A stretch of 63,404 bases of DNA from Ignavibacteriales bacterium (GCA_020061465.1 JAGUYG010000042.1:1-63404), one strand, 5' to 3'; shown: positions 17,080 to 25,746, numbered from the stretch's first letter. Notes: generated by a model from the sequence alone, not told the origin. Made by a program: numbers and translations.

Positions 17080-18089
17080 TGGGTAAAGGTCTTATCATTA
17101 TAACTCTCGGTGTCTCCATAATCATTGGTTATTTTGCACTGAACCTGAATGCAAATTCGAACAGGGGATTGCAAACCACACTTGATTTTTTCGAAACCAC
17201 TCAAGCAAGATTGATTGCCAATTCCGGCATTGAAATTTATCTTGAAAAGCTGAGAAGAAACAAAAACCTTACCGGCAGCTTTTTAAATAATACTTTAATG
17301 GATGGTTCATTCGATATTCATATTTCAGGAGTCGATTCCCTTATGACTATTTCCGCAGTAGGAAGATATAGAGATAAAATCCATACCAGCATAGTGACGG
17401 CGAGAAGAACTCTTGTAACTATTCCTGATGTCAATTCTGCAATATATGTTTCCTCCGATAATATAGGATTAGATCTAAACGGTAATATCGACATAGATGG
17501 AAACGATCATAACATCGATGGTACTCCGGGTCCGCAGCCTGCCTTACCCGGTATTGCGGTAGACGATCCGGCTGACAGCGCTTTCATCGTTAATTCGTTA
17601 AAACCAAAAATTTCTAATGCAATACTTGGAGCCGGCGGTGCACCCAGCGTAAGAACAGTTGAAGACAATACGGATTGGCTGACACTAACCGAATCATATA
17701 TTTTTGCTGCCGACACTACACTTGTAACGGGAACTTATACCACCGGAACTGTATTGGGTACAGCCGCTAACCCAATTATAACGTATGTAAACGGTAATGT
17801 GGACTTTTCGGGACAGGCAAGCGGCTACGGGGTAATGGTAGTGAACGGCAATTTATCAATGAGCGGTTTGTTTTCATATAAAGGAATAATAATCGCTTAC
17901 GGTCAATCTTCAATTGAAACTAAGACAGTAGGTAACGGCGGTATTTACGGCGCAGCAATTTTTGTGGGGCAAAATGTAAACATCCAGGCAACAGGGAATT
18001 CGCTATTCTATTACAGCAGCCAGGCAATATTATTAGCTCAAAACAATCTTAAGTCTTCGCGATTTGAAATTTTAAGCTGGTGGGAATAA
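17079..18089 (+). CDS. PilX/GspK-like membrane-anchored protein (third of three)
   Basis: I take the ATG at 17079, which overlaps the previous stop, rather than the upstream in-frame ATG at 17043 that would overlap that gene by 37 bases. The 336-residue product has an N-terminal membrane helix (GLIIITLGVSIIIGYFAL) and the helical segment TTQARLIANSGIEIYLEKLRR seen in PilX/GspK proteins. A long beta-rich domain follows (GIYGAAIFVGQNVNIQATGN near the end). The gene order small, J-like, K-like mimics gspI-gspJ-gspK. No secretion ATPase or secretin is nearby. Confidence 0.62.
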   Translation: MGKGLIIITLGVSIIIGYFALNLNANSNRGLQTTLDFFETTQARLIANSGIEIYLEKLRRNKNLTGSFLNNTLMDGSFDIHISGVDSLMTISAVGRYRDKIHTSIVTARRTLVTIPDVNSAIYVSSDNIGLDLNGNIDIDGNDHNIDGTPGPQPALPGIAVDDPADSAFIVNSLKPKISNAILGAGGAPSVRTVEDNTDWLTLTESYIFAADTTLVTGTYTTGTVLGTAANPIITYVNGNVDFSGQASGYGVMVVNGNLSMSGLFSYKGIIIAYGQSSIETKTVGNGGIYGAAIFVGQNVNIQATGNSLFYYSSQAILLAQNNLKSSRFEILSWWE

Positions 18090-18176
18090 GTAAATAGAAT
18101 TAATAATTCACGTTAGGCAGAAATTCTCGTTTATACGAAAAACTCTCCAATGGAGTCGAGACTGTGTAACAACTAA

Positions 18177-18194
18177 TCCATAGGATCCTTTGGA
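18177..18194. repeat. 18-bp palindromic microelement
   Basis: TCCATAGGATCCTTTGGA differs at one base from the MITE-borne units. It sits in non-coding sequence. Confidence 0.65.
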
Positions 18195-18208
18195 AAGATG
18201 TCATTTCG

Positions 18209-18246
18209 CCTGCCTGTTTACATACTAAAGGTATGCTGCAGGCAGG
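18209..18246. repeat. Nested hairpin CCTGCCTG/CAGGCAGG
   Basis: The outer arms CCTGCCTG (18209-18216) and CAGGCAGG (18239-18246) enclose an inner stem CATAC/GTATG (18221-18235). Confidence 0.6.
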
Positions 18247-18328
18247 AAGGAGCGCAGTCCCACTAACCGGGAAGAAATCTAAGCGTAAATGAAGATTTCT
18301 CCCTGCGGTCGATCAAATGATCCTTTGG

Positions 18329-18346
18329 TCTAAAAGATCCTTCGGA
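18329..18346. repeat. 18-bp palindromic microelement (degenerate)
   Basis: TCTAAAAGATCCTTCGGA matches the consensus except in the left half and looks like a decayed copy. A second degenerate unit overlaps it upstream at 18313-18330. Confidence 0.5.
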
Positions 18347-18442
18347 AAATGACAATAGCACTTTTCCGAAGATATTATGGTTAAAATGTCAAAAAAGATC
18401 ATTCTGATTACACAAACTCCAGTCCCTCGGACATCCCTCTCA

Positions 18443-18497
18443 CCCCCTTCTCCCCGCCTGACCGACACTCGGTGGGTAGGTTGGTAAGAGAAGGGGG
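18443..18497. repeat. Nested hairpin CCCCCTTCTC/GAGAAGGGGG
   Basis: A perfect 10-bp stem (18443-18452 with 18488-18497) encloses a second small hairpin ACCGA-CAC-TCGGT at 18461-18473. Such nested stems recur in this window's intergenic islands. Confidence 0.6.
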
Positions 18498-18648
18498 ACG
18501 GGGGGTTGAGTTTGAGTATTTTGCATAAGGTAACTGAAAATTATCTTAGGCAAAAAATTGAACTGCGCGATCAATTGAGGATTTTGTATTGGAATAGAGT
18601 TATCCGAATTCTTTAATTCGATTTTTGAATTTATTCGAAATTAAGTGC

Positions 18649-18693
18649 GTAGAGACGGGGTCGAAACGATCCTCGGACATGCCCCGTCTTTAC
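18649..18693. repeat. GTAGAGACGGGG palindrome split by a 17-bp microelement
   Basis: The outer halves GTAGAGACGGGG (18649-18660) and CATGCCCCGTCTTTAC (18678-18693) form one near-perfect palindrome when joined. Between them lies TCGAAACGATCCTCGGA, whose complement TCCGAGGATCGTTTCGA is the 18-bp consensus minus one A. Confidence 0.65.
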
Positions 18694-18768
18694 AACCTAT
18701 AACATGACATATCTTATATCCAGGAAACAGACTTATACTAATTTTTTCTAAATTCTGCGAAAGGTGAG

Positions 18769-19140
18769 CTAATAAATTTCATTTCGAATGAGAAGCAGAA
18801 CGGCAGATTGAGGCACTACTAAAAATTTTTCCTTCTCAAATTCAATTTCATAAGCTTCTTTTCTTAAGAAGATTGCAATATCCCCTTCTTTTGCCTGCAA
18901 CGGAATATACTTCACTGAGTCTTTAGATTCTTTCCACGGTTCTTCATCTATTGGCGTAGCCATCGGATAACCGGGACCAACCTTTATTATATAACCGCTC
19001 TGTATCTTTTCTTTTTCCGAAACGCCCGGCGGCAGATATAAGCCGCTGACTGTCTTACCGGATTCTTCTTCGGGACGAACTAATATTCTATCTCCGACGA
19101 CGATAAATTTATTTATGTTTTTGATATTGAATTCCATCAT
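18769..19140 (-). CDS. GroES-like co-chaperone family protein
   Basis: This 123-residue protein (from the ATG at 19140) has the Cpn10/GroES beta-barrel pattern: FIVVGDRILVRPEEESGKTVSGLYLPPGVSEKEKIQSGYIIKVGPG, followed by EGDIAIFLRKEAYEIEFEKEKFLVVPQSAVL. It is longer than GroES (about 97 residues), with an insertion around PMATPIDEEPWKESKDS, and stands alone without groEL, so it may be a divergent paralogue rather than the main co-chaperone. A TTG start farther upstream at 19182 is possible, but the ATG at 19140 is closer to the conserved domain. Confidence 0.78.
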   Translation of the reverse strand: MMEFNIKNINKFIVVGDRILVRPEEESGKTVSGLYLPPGVSEKEKIQSGYIIKVGPGYPMATPIDEEPWKESKDSVKYIPLQAKEGDIAIFLRKEAYEIEFEKEKFLVVPQSAVLLLIRNEIY

Positions 19141-19195
19141 GTTCCAAAAATCTGTTGAAATTAAGCTGTGTAAATATATCAAACTATCACTTCAA

Positions 19196-20359
19196 TTAGT
19201 ATTGAATTAGACTGACATTCCTCGTTCTGCTTATTATCCGTTTAACGACTTCCGGATAAATACTGCCTAAATATACACCGGTTTTTCTTAACACCGGGTT
19301 CATTATTATTTTTTGCACTTTCCAAGCCGTTCTAATTCTTCTCTTAAATAAATCGTTCCATTTTTTTACATACATTCTCTGAACTGCTTCTTCAGTTAGC
19401 TTCATTTCCATTTGATATTGAAACAATGATGCTAATAACCGCGCACTTTCCATCGCCATTCCGATTCCGTCGCCGGCTAATGGTGTAATAACTCCAGCAG
19501 AGTCACCTATCATATAAATTCCGTTTTCAATTAAATTTCTTCTGCCAAAAAAAATATTGCCTGTACCGGTAACCGGTTTATTTACAAATTCATTTTCAAA
19601 TCCGGCAGGAAAGAGAAGTCTAAAATTTTTATTGAATTTCATTAATCTTCCGAACTGCTGCTTTGAAGGAATGTTTGCTCTTTTTGTTTCTTCGAGAAAG
19701 CATAGAGCTGCCATACCATTATCGACTACATTCACCCCGCAGTAAATTTTATCCGCCGCATAAATTTTTATTTCATTCGGATGAAATCCGTTAATTTGAT
19801 TTTTATCAATGTGAATTTTAACTCCGTTCATGCCCGATTTGTAATTGATGAAATTCCGTCCTATCAGCTTATCTAATTTGCTCTGCCTTCCCCAAGCAGC
19901 AATCAATTTAGAAACGGTAATACCGTCTTTGAAAGTACACGGATTAGTTTTTATTGAAAGCACAAAAGAATCGGCAATACGATAAATATTTCTAATCTCT
20001 GCAGGTTGGAATATAACCGCACCACTTACTTTAGCCTGTGTTAAAAGAAAATGATCGAAAACCGATCGCCTCAATCCGAAACTTTTAAAGTTTAAAGGGA
20101 CAGTGATTTCTTTAGAGTCGTTGTTAATAAACCTAAAGCGGGTGATATGATTAGGTTTAAGCGTTAAGAATTGTTCAAATAATTCAAGCTCTTGTAAGAT
20201 ATTTGTAACTTCAACTGAGAGAAATTCGCCGCACAATGTATCACGCGGAAAGATTTTTTTTTCAAAAAGACAAACGCTGTAACCGAGACGTGAAAGATAA
20301 ATTGCCGCAGTTGTTCCTGCCGGTCCACCGCCGATTATTCCGAATTCGAAATCAGCCAT
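19196..20359 (-). CDS. FAD-dependent oxidoreductase (geranylgeranyl reductase-like)
   Basis: This 387-residue flavoprotein has a GxGxxG dinucleotide motif (FGIIGGGPAGTTAAIYLSRLGYSVCLFEKK), a CGEFLS segment typical of geranylgeranyl-reductase-like enzymes and the second FAD motif IGDSAGVITPLAGDGIGMAMESARLLA. It is the last gene of a three-gene minus-strand operon with a methyltransferase and a type III polyketide synthase. By analogy with the Streptomyces srsABC genes it may hydroxylate or oxidise the polyketide product. That role is inference. Confidence 0.85.
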   Translation of the reverse strand: MADFEFGIIGGGPAGTTAAIYLSRLGYSVCLFEKKIFPRDTLCGEFLSVEVTNILQELELFEQFLTLKPNHITRFRFINNDSKEITVPLNFKSFGLRRSVFDHFLLTQAKVSGAVIFQPAEIRNIYRIADSFVLSIKTNPCTFKDGITVSKLIAAWGRQSKLDKLIGRNFINYKSGMNGVKIHIDKNQINGFHPNEIKIYAADKIYCGVNVVDNGMAALCFLEETKRANIPSKQQFGRLMKFNKNFRLLFPAGFENEFVNKPVTGTGNIFFGRRNLIENGIYMIGDSAGVITPLAGDGIGMAMESARLLASLFQYQMEMKLTEEAVQRMYVKKWNDLFKRRIRTAWKVQKIIMNPVLRKTGVYLGSIYPEVVKRIISRTRNVSLIQY

Positions 20360-20366
20360 ACTTTAC

Positions 20367-21032
20367 TTAACAATAAATTATTACCAACCATCTGAATGCC
20401 CATTTTTTCTTAATCTCATAGTTAAAGATTTTAAGTTCTTCCAATATCTCAATCAGTTCTTTTTTAACAAATCCTCTTTTTACCGAAAGCGGTGCATCGT
20501 TTTTTACTAACTGATTTTTTGAGAATAGTTTTGTGAGAAACCAAATTCCGATCAAAGCGAAGACCGAGCGTCTTAAATCATTTATGACAATTCCATAATT
20601 GCAGAGAGATTGTAAATTTTTTATCAGCAGTTTTATCTGTACCTCACTTAAGTGATGCATGAACAAAGAAGCATGACATATATCGAAATATTTTTGTTTG
20701 AAGGGAAGATTCAGCGCATCGGCACAAACAACTGCGGTATTGTTTTGTTTGAATAGATACTTACAAACCCGGCTGTTAATATCTAATCCAAAAATTTTTA
20801 AATGATGATTTTTAATGTTCAGAAGACTATCGGAACCGCCGGCTCCTATATCAAGAATTTTTAATCCGAAAGAAGCATTTTTTTTCATTGCTATTTTTTT
20901 TATTCCCGATTCGGAAACAGTTCTTCCTCCCAAATATTTGTTAATAATAGATAGCTCGGTTAAAGCAGAATCAATTCTTTCATCAACAATCGAGAAATCA
21001 TCCATCATTTCCGAAAGGCGGCTTCGTTTCAT
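20367..21032 (-). CDS. Class I SAM-dependent methyltransferase (polyketide operon)
   Basis: I place the start at the ATG at 21032 (MKRSRLSEMMDD), four bases after the polyketide synthase stop; a TTG at 21059 would overlap that gene. The 221-residue protein has the SAM-binding motif ILDIGAGGSDSLLNI, then LKIFGLDINSRVC and the later motif FDICHASLFMHHLSEVQ. It is a small-molecule methyltransferase and, by context, may methylate the product of the adjacent type III synthase. Confidence 0.84.
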   Translation of the reverse strand: MKRSRLSEMMDDFSIVDERIDSALTELSIINKYLGGRTVSESGIKKIAMKKNASFGLKILDIGAGGSDSLLNIKNHHLKIFGLDINSRVCKYLFKQNNTAVVCADALNLPFKQKYFDICHASLFMHHLSEVQIKLLIKNLQSLCNYGIVINDLRRSVFALIGIWFLTKLFSKNQLVKNDAPLSVKRGFVKKELIEILEELKIFNYEIKKKWAFRWLVIIYC

Positions 21033-21036
21033 TGTA

Positions 21037-22125
21037 TTAAGCAACTTTAAATAGCGCAACTTCCATCGTTAAGCCGGGACCAAAGGCAGTGGCACAAAGC
21101 AGTTCATCTCTTTTCAATTCAGCACTGTTCAATATCTCTTTAATTACAAAAAGAATAGAAGCTGAGGACATGTTACCGAAATTTTCAAGCACGGTTCGTG
21201 AGGGGTTCATCTGTTCATCTGTAAGGTTCAAACCTTTTTGAAGTGAGTCCAAAATTGCTCTTCCGCCGGGATGCAATGCCCAATGAGTTATATCTTGCTT
21301 CTTAAATCCGAAATCCGACAGTATTTTATTTAAACGTGGAACGGCTTCTTCTAAAATTATTTTTGGAAGCTCATGTGAAAGTATCATCTCGAAACCAACA
21401 TTTCCAATTTTCCAGTCCATGTATTTATCTGAATTATCGAAGAGAAACGACGCTGTATTAAATAACGCAAGCTTTGGTTTTAATGTTGAAAAAGAAGCAG
21501 AAAACAATGCAGCCGCACATCCGTCGGCAAAAAGCATGTTTGCCAAAATGTTATCCTTTGTCGGCGCGAACTGAACATGCAGACTGCATATTTCAACAGA
21601 AACTAGTAAAATATTTTGTTCATCGCTGCTGCTTTTAAAAGATTCAAATGCCGAATCGAATCCAATAACAGAAGCAGCACAACCCATAAAACCGATATTG
21701 GTTCTCTTTATATCGCGTGATAATTCAAATTCTTCGATAAGATAATAATCAAGACCGGGCGCAAAAAATCCGGTGCAAGATATAGTAATTATTCTACTAA
21801 TCGAATCTTGAGAAATTTTATTGTTCGCAAAAAGATTTGTAACAGCTTCCTTCCCCAATCTTTTAGCCCACTTTTCATATTCGACCATCCTTGTTTTTGT
21901 ATCCGGTATCAATTCAATTAGACCGGCAGAGTAAAATTTTTCTTCGGATGAATCTTCAGCATCGGGAATTACAACTTGCCGCTGCTTAATTCCGGAGTGC
22001 AGTGCAATTGCATCGATAAGTCTTCCAGCAGTAACACTTTCTTTCATACGTTTCTTTAATTCATCTGCTGCACGTTGTTGAGTAATTTTAAATGGAGGGG
22101 AAGCAGTTGCAATATCAATTAACAT
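21037..22125 (-). CDS. Type III polyketide synthase
   Basis: This 362-residue chalcone/stilbene-synthase-like enzyme carries the catalytic triad Cys149 (NIGFMGCAA), His285 (HWALHPGGRAIL) and Asn318 (FGNMSSAS). Bacterial members make alkylresorcinols or alkylpyrones from fatty acyl-CoA and malonyl-CoA. It opens an operon with a methyltransferase and a flavoprotein, the same trio as the srsA-B-C phenolic-lipid operon of Streptomyces. Length and motifs are complete. The product is not predictable beyond a phenolic or pyrone lipid. Confidence 0.93.
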   Translation of the reverse strand: MLIDIATASPPFKITQQRAADELKKRMKESVTAGRLIDAIALHSGIKQRQVVIPDAEDSSEEKFYSAGLIELIPDTKTRMVEYEKWAKRLGKEAVTNLFANNKISQDSISRIITISCTGFFAPGLDYYLIEEFELSRDIKRTNIGFMGCAASVIGFDSAFESFKSSSDEQNILLVSVEICSLHVQFAPTKDNILANMLFADGCAAALFSASFSTLKPKLALFNTASFLFDNSDKYMDWKIGNVGFEMILSHELPKIILEEAVPRLNKILSDFGFKKQDITHWALHPGGRAILDSLQKGLNLTDEQMNPSRTVLENFGNMSSASILFVIKEILNSAELKRDELLCATAFGPGLTMEVALFKVA

Positions 22126-22404
22126 TTTTTGTTTTTTATTTTTGTGTCGAAACTACAAAAAAAATCAATTTAGAGAAAACCATTTCTGCTTGATTGCAGA
22201 TTTTTGTGACGTATGATAATCCGAGGAAAAGCCTTACGGCTGATTCGACAGCTTAAATGAATTAATTTAACTCGTCAATCCATACTTCTGTGTTTTATTT
22301 TCAACATTTTTCATCCACATCCGTGGAATTCGCTTCCTATCTAAAAAATTTAAATTTCCAATTCAAGCTCCATTGAATTAAATTTAACCTAAACAATTAG
22401 TAGA

Positions 22405-23016
22405 ATGATGAGCAGTTTTGAAGGAAATTTTTGGGATGTGAGATACTCCAACGAGGAGTTCATCTACGGAAAAGAACCCAACTCATTCTTCAAGGAACAG
22501 ATTGATAAACTTCAGCCCGGCAAATTATTAATGTTAGGCGAAGGTGAAGGAAGAAACGCTGTTTATGCTGCAAAGAAAGGATGGAGAGTTGACGCGTTTG
22601 ACTTCAGTTCTGCTGCAAAAAAGAAGGCTTTGAACTGGGCTGAACAAAATAATGTTGTGCTGAATTATACTGTATCAAACTTAATAGATTACACTCCTAA
22701 GAATGAATTTTATGATGCTGCCGGATTAATTTTTATTCATCTTAATCCTGAAAACAGTCATATAGTTTTCCATCGTCTCTCAGAGGCTTTAGTACCAAAA
22801 GGAAAAATAATTATGGAAGTGTTTTCAAAAAATCAACTCGGGAAAACATCGGGAGGTCCTCAAGACTTAAGCGTATTGTATTCTGTTGATGAAATAAAGA
22901 ATTACTTTTACCTTTTAAATATCATAAAGTTAGAAGAACGAACTGTTTTATTGAATGAAGGTAAGCATCACGCAGGTGAAGCCTGCGTCATAAGTTTTAT
23001 AGGGGAAAAGAGGTAA
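22405..23016 (+). CDS. SAM-dependent methyltransferase, TehB-like
   Basis: This 203-residue protein opens with FWDVRYSNEEFIYGKEPNSFF, the typical start of TehB-like class I methyltransferases, and has the SAM motif GKLLMLGEGEGRNAVYAAKKGWRVDAFDFS. It lies six bases before the glycosyltransferase at 23023 and is probably cotranscribed with it. The substrate is unknown; TehB relatives act on thiopurines, tellurite or other soft nucleophiles. Confidence 0.82.
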   Translation: MMSSFEGNFWDVRYSNEEFIYGKEPNSFFKEQIDKLQPGKLLMLGEGEGRNAVYAAKKGWRVDAFDFSSAAKKKALNWAEQNNVVLNYTVSNLIDYTPKNEFYDAAGLIFIHLNPENSHIVFHRLSEALVPKGKIIMEVFSKNQLGKTSGGPQDLSVLYSVDEIKNYFYLLNIIKLEERTVLLNEGKHHAGEACVISFIGEKR

Positions 23017-23022
23017 TAATTT

Positions 23023-24297
23023 ATGAAAAAAGTTTTGGTAATAACTTACTTTTGGCCTCCTTCTGGAAAAGCTTCACTTCATCTTCCTTTGAAGATAGTT
23101 AAATATCTTCCGCAGTTTGATTGGACACCGGTAGTACTGACCGTTAAAGAAGATACATTCTCAGATAAGGATGAAAGTCTGCTAAAAGATGTTTCACCCG
23201 ATTTAATAGTAGCAAAAACAAAAACCTTTGAGCCGTTTAACATGTATCGAAAGGCGATAGGAAAAAAAACAGAAGAACCGCTTATTGCATCTGAAACAAT
23301 TTCAAAAGAGAATGAGGGAATGATGCATAAACTTTCTGTATGGATAAGAATGAATTTATTCATTCCGGATGCACGTATCGGCTGGTTCTTTTCCGCGGTT
23401 AAAAAAGGAAAGCAGCTTTTTAAAGAACATAAATTTGATGCGGTGCTATCTTTCGGTCCCCCGCATACAGCACACTTGATCGGAAAATACTTGTCTCGTC
23501 GTTTCAAAGTAAACCACTTTCCCGTGTTTATAGACCCATGGACGGATATAATTTATTACAAAAATTTTAAGAGAAGCAAACCGACGATAATGATCGATAA
23601 CTATTTAGAAAAAAAAGTACTGCAAAATTGTAAGAAAGCTGTTTTCGTTACACAAACTATGGAATCAGATTATTTGAAAAAATATCCTTGGTTAAGCGGT
23701 AAGACATTTGTTTCTTACTGGGGATATAACGAAGAAGATTTTTCCGAAGGATCGTTTCGAGACTCACTCAATTTTTCCACCACGTACGAAGAAGAAACCG
23801 TTGTTCATGCAGGTAATATATTCGATTATCAAAATCCGGTTAACTTTTGGAAGCAGTTGAAACATGAAATAGATAACGGACGAAGAATAAAATTGAAATT
23901 CATCGGGACTGTAAGTCCAGCAATAAAAAAAACAATTTCCGGGGTTGGTCTTGAAAGCCACACAGAATATTCCGGCTTTCTCCCTTATAAAGAAATGTTG
24001 AATGAGTTAGCGAAAGCGACTTATTTATTAGTCTGTGCTACCGAACCGCGGCATCTTCCGGGCAAGCTTTTCGAATACCTTAGAACCGGCAAACCGATTA
24101 TTGCATTCGGAAATGATAACAAAGATGTGAAAGGAATATTGGAGGAATCGAATGCCGGAATGCTTTTCCGATACAACGAATCCGGTAAAGAATTTTTTGA
24201 GCGTGCAGAACAATTTTCTACTGATTTTGATACTGTTAAAAAGTTTGACAGAAAAGAAATAACACGTCTTCTCGCAGAGATGATGTCAAATTCTTAA
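23023..24297 (+). CDS. Glycosyltransferase, GT4-like, carrying an in-frame 18-bp element
   Basis: This 424-residue GT-B protein begins KKVLVITYFWPPSGKASLHLPLKIVKYLPQF, a usual start of family 4 glycosyltransferases, and has the C-terminal donor-site region LLVCATEPRHLPGKLFEYLRTGKPIIAFG. The microelement TCCGAAGGATCGTTTCGA occupies 23743-23760 in exact codon register (codons 241-246) and encodes SEGSFR. Without it the text reads YNEEDF-DSLNF, a natural join. It faces the aminotransferase gene tail to tail with one base between. It probably adds a sugar in surface-glycan synthesis. Confidence 0.85.
   Translation: MKKVLVITYFWPPSGKASLHLPLKIVKYLPQFDWTPVVLTVKEDTFSDKDESLLKDVSPDLIVAKTKTFEPFNMYRKAIGKKTEEPLIASETISKENEGMMHKLSVWIRMNLFIPDARIGWFFSAVKKGKQLFKEHKFDAVLSFGPPHTAHLIGKYLSRRFKVNHFPVFIDPWTDIIYYKNFKRSKPTIMIDNYLEKKVLQNCKKAVFVTQTMESDYLKKYPWLSGKTFVSYWGYNEEDFSEGSFRDSLNFSTTYEEETVVHAGNIFDYQNPVNFWKQLKHEIDNGRRIKLKFIGTVSPAIKKTISGVGLESHTEYSGFLPYKEMLNELAKATYLLVCATEPRHLPGKLFEYLRTGKPIIAFGNDNKDVKGILEESNAGMLFRYNESGKEFFERAEQFSTDFDTVKKFDRKEITRLLAEMMSNS
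23743..23760 (+). repeat. 18-bp palindromic microelement inside a CDS
   Basis: TCCGAAGGATCGTTTCGA lies in frame in the GT4-like gene and translates to SEGSFR. It has the same codon phase as the copy in the glycosyltransferase gene at 30198-30215. Confidence 0.75.
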
Positions 24298-24298
24298 T

Positions 24299-25384
24299 CT
24301 AAAATATATTCATCATTTCAATAACCTTAATAATCTCATCTTCGGTATGACAAAATGAACACGGAAGACTTAAGGTAGTTGCATGAATTTCTTCCGAAAC
24401 CGGAAAATGTTTTTCGATAATTATTCCCTGCATTGCTTTTTGATGATGAGGAGGAATCGGATAATGAATTTCAGTTTTAATATCGTTCTTTAAAAGATAT
24501 TCTCTCAGCTTATCTCGCTTCGGATGCCTTACATTAAAAATATGAAATACATCAAAGTAATCCGGATGAACATTCGGAAGGATAAAATCATTTTTTAAAT
24601 TGTTAAAATACAACTGTGCAAGCTTCCTCTTATGCGAGTTTATAGCATCAAGCATTTTCAGTTTTATTGATAAAAAACCGGCTTGAACTTCATCCAGTCT
24701 GGAATTCAAACCGACAACTTCATTATAATATTTTACATCCGACCCGTAATTACGTAATCGCCTTATTGCTGCTGTTGATTCCGGATTGTTAGTTAAAACT
24801 GCACCGGCGTCACCTAAAGCACCAAGATTTTTTGTGGGATAAAAACTGAATGCAGCAAAATCACCAAAAGTTCCCGTTAATTTGTTTTTATATTTTGCAC
24901 CATGCGATTGTGCACAGTCCTCGATAAGTTTTAAATTATTTTTCTTTGCTATCTCAACTATCGGATCCATTTCACAAGATTTTCCGTAAAGATGTACAAT
25001 CATTATTGCTTTGGTTCTTGCTGATATTTTTTCTTCAATTCTATTCGGGTCAACATTATACGTTTTTATATCAGGCTCTACTAATACAGGGTGAAGATTG
25101 CAGTGCATAACGGCTAAAATTGTTGCTATATAAGTGTTTGACGGTACAATCACTTCACTGCCTTCTTCAAAATTGAAAGCTTTAAGAGATAATATTAACG
25201 CATCAAGTCCCGATGCAACGCCAATGCAATGATTCATTCCAAGATAATTAGCAAATTCGAATTCGAATTTCTTTACGTTATTTCCAAGAATATACCACCC
25301 GCCGGCAAGCGTATCACGAAAACTTTTTTCGAACTTTTCGAAAAAAATTTTGTTTACTTTTGCCAGGTTTTCATATTCGATCAT
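24299..25384 (-). CDS. DegT/DnrJ/EryC1/StrS aminotransferase (FdtB/QdtB-like)
   Basis: This 361-residue PLP-dependent sugar aminotransferase has [29 protein letters not shown], the [14 protein letters not shown] motif and the PLP lysine in [17 protein letters not shown]. Overlapping its start by four bases is a sugar 3,4-ketoisomerase (FdtA/QdtA-like). The pair suggests conversion of dTDP-4-keto-6-deoxyglucose to a 3-amino-3,6-dideoxyhexose such as dTDP-Fuc3N or dTDP-Qui3N. The dTDP-glucose synthesis genes rmlA and rmlB are not in the window. The exact sugar is unresolved. Confidence 0.88.
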   Translation of the reverse strand: MIEYENLAKVNKIFFEKFEKSFRDTLAGGWYILGNNVKKFEFEFANYLGMNHCIGVASGLDALILSLKAFNFEEGSEVIVPSNTYIATILAVMHCNLHPVLVEPDIKTYNVDPNRIEEKISARTKAIMIVHLYGKSCEMDPIVEIAKKNNLKLIEDCAQSHGAKYKNKLTGTFGDFAAFSFYPTKNLGALGDAGAVLTNNPESTAAIRRLRNYGSDVKYYNEVVGLNSRLDEVQAGFLSIKLKMLDAINSHKRKLAQLYFNNLKNDFILPNVHPDYFDVFHIFNVRHPKRDKLREYLLKNDIKTEIHYPIPPHHQKAMQGIIIEKHFPVSEEIHATTLSLPCSFCHTEDEIIKVIEMMNIF

Positions 25385-25746
25385 TCATACGCCTCATAGA
25401 TATAATCGGCAGGATCGAAAGGCGTTGATGCCATCACAAGTAAAACCGCATCGGGAGTAAAGTGATGCATTGTGTGCCAATCGTAGGTTTCGAGCAGCAG
25501 ACATTTGCTTGGATGATCTAATAAAAAATTTTCTTTCTTGGTTCCGTCGAAATTCGAAACTATACAACTGCCGTGAATACAAATTGCAGCCTGCCTTGTG
25601 GTTTTATGCCTGTGTCCTCCGCGAACCGAATCATCTACTCCGTAAATGTAAAAAATTCTTTTTACCTCAAACGGAATTTCTTTTTCAATCACTGTAAGGT
25701 ATCCCCTTTTATCCGAATGCGTAGGCAGAGTAATTAGTTTTGCCAT
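25381..25746 (-). CDS. dTDP-sugar 3,4-ketoisomerase, FdtA/QdtA-like (WxcM-like cupin)
   Basis: This 121-residue single-domain cupin has the FdtA/WxcM pattern [25 protein letters not shown], the conserved [19 protein letters not shown] and [21 protein letters not shown]. FdtA moves the keto group of dTDP-4-keto-6-deoxyglucose from C4 to C3, supplying the substrate of the neighbouring aminotransferase. Its stop overlaps the start of that aminotransferase, which indicates coupling. The isomer made (fuco or quinovo) cannot be read from the sequence by eye. Confidence 0.88.
   Translation of the reverse strand: MAKLITLPTHSDKRGYLTVIEKEIPFEVKRIFYIYGVDDSVRGGHRHKTTRQAAICIHGSCIVSNFDGTKKENFLLDHPSKCLLLETYDWHTMHHFTPDAVLLVMASTPFDPADYIYEAYE

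Larger units (their letters stand above)
18090..18768. other. Intergenic island of nested palindromes
   Basis: This 679-base stretch has no gene. It contains several 18-bp microelements (18177-18194, 18329-18346, 18661-18677), a nested hairpin CCTGCCTG...CAGGCAGG (18209-18246), a nested hairpin CCCCCTTCTC...GAGAAGGGGG (18443-18497) and a GTAGAGACGGGG palindrome (18649-18693). Confidence 0.6.

Noticed and set aside
18769-19182. Housekeeping groES
   Set aside because: It is longer than GroES, has an insertion and lacks groEL, so I call only a GroES-like protein.
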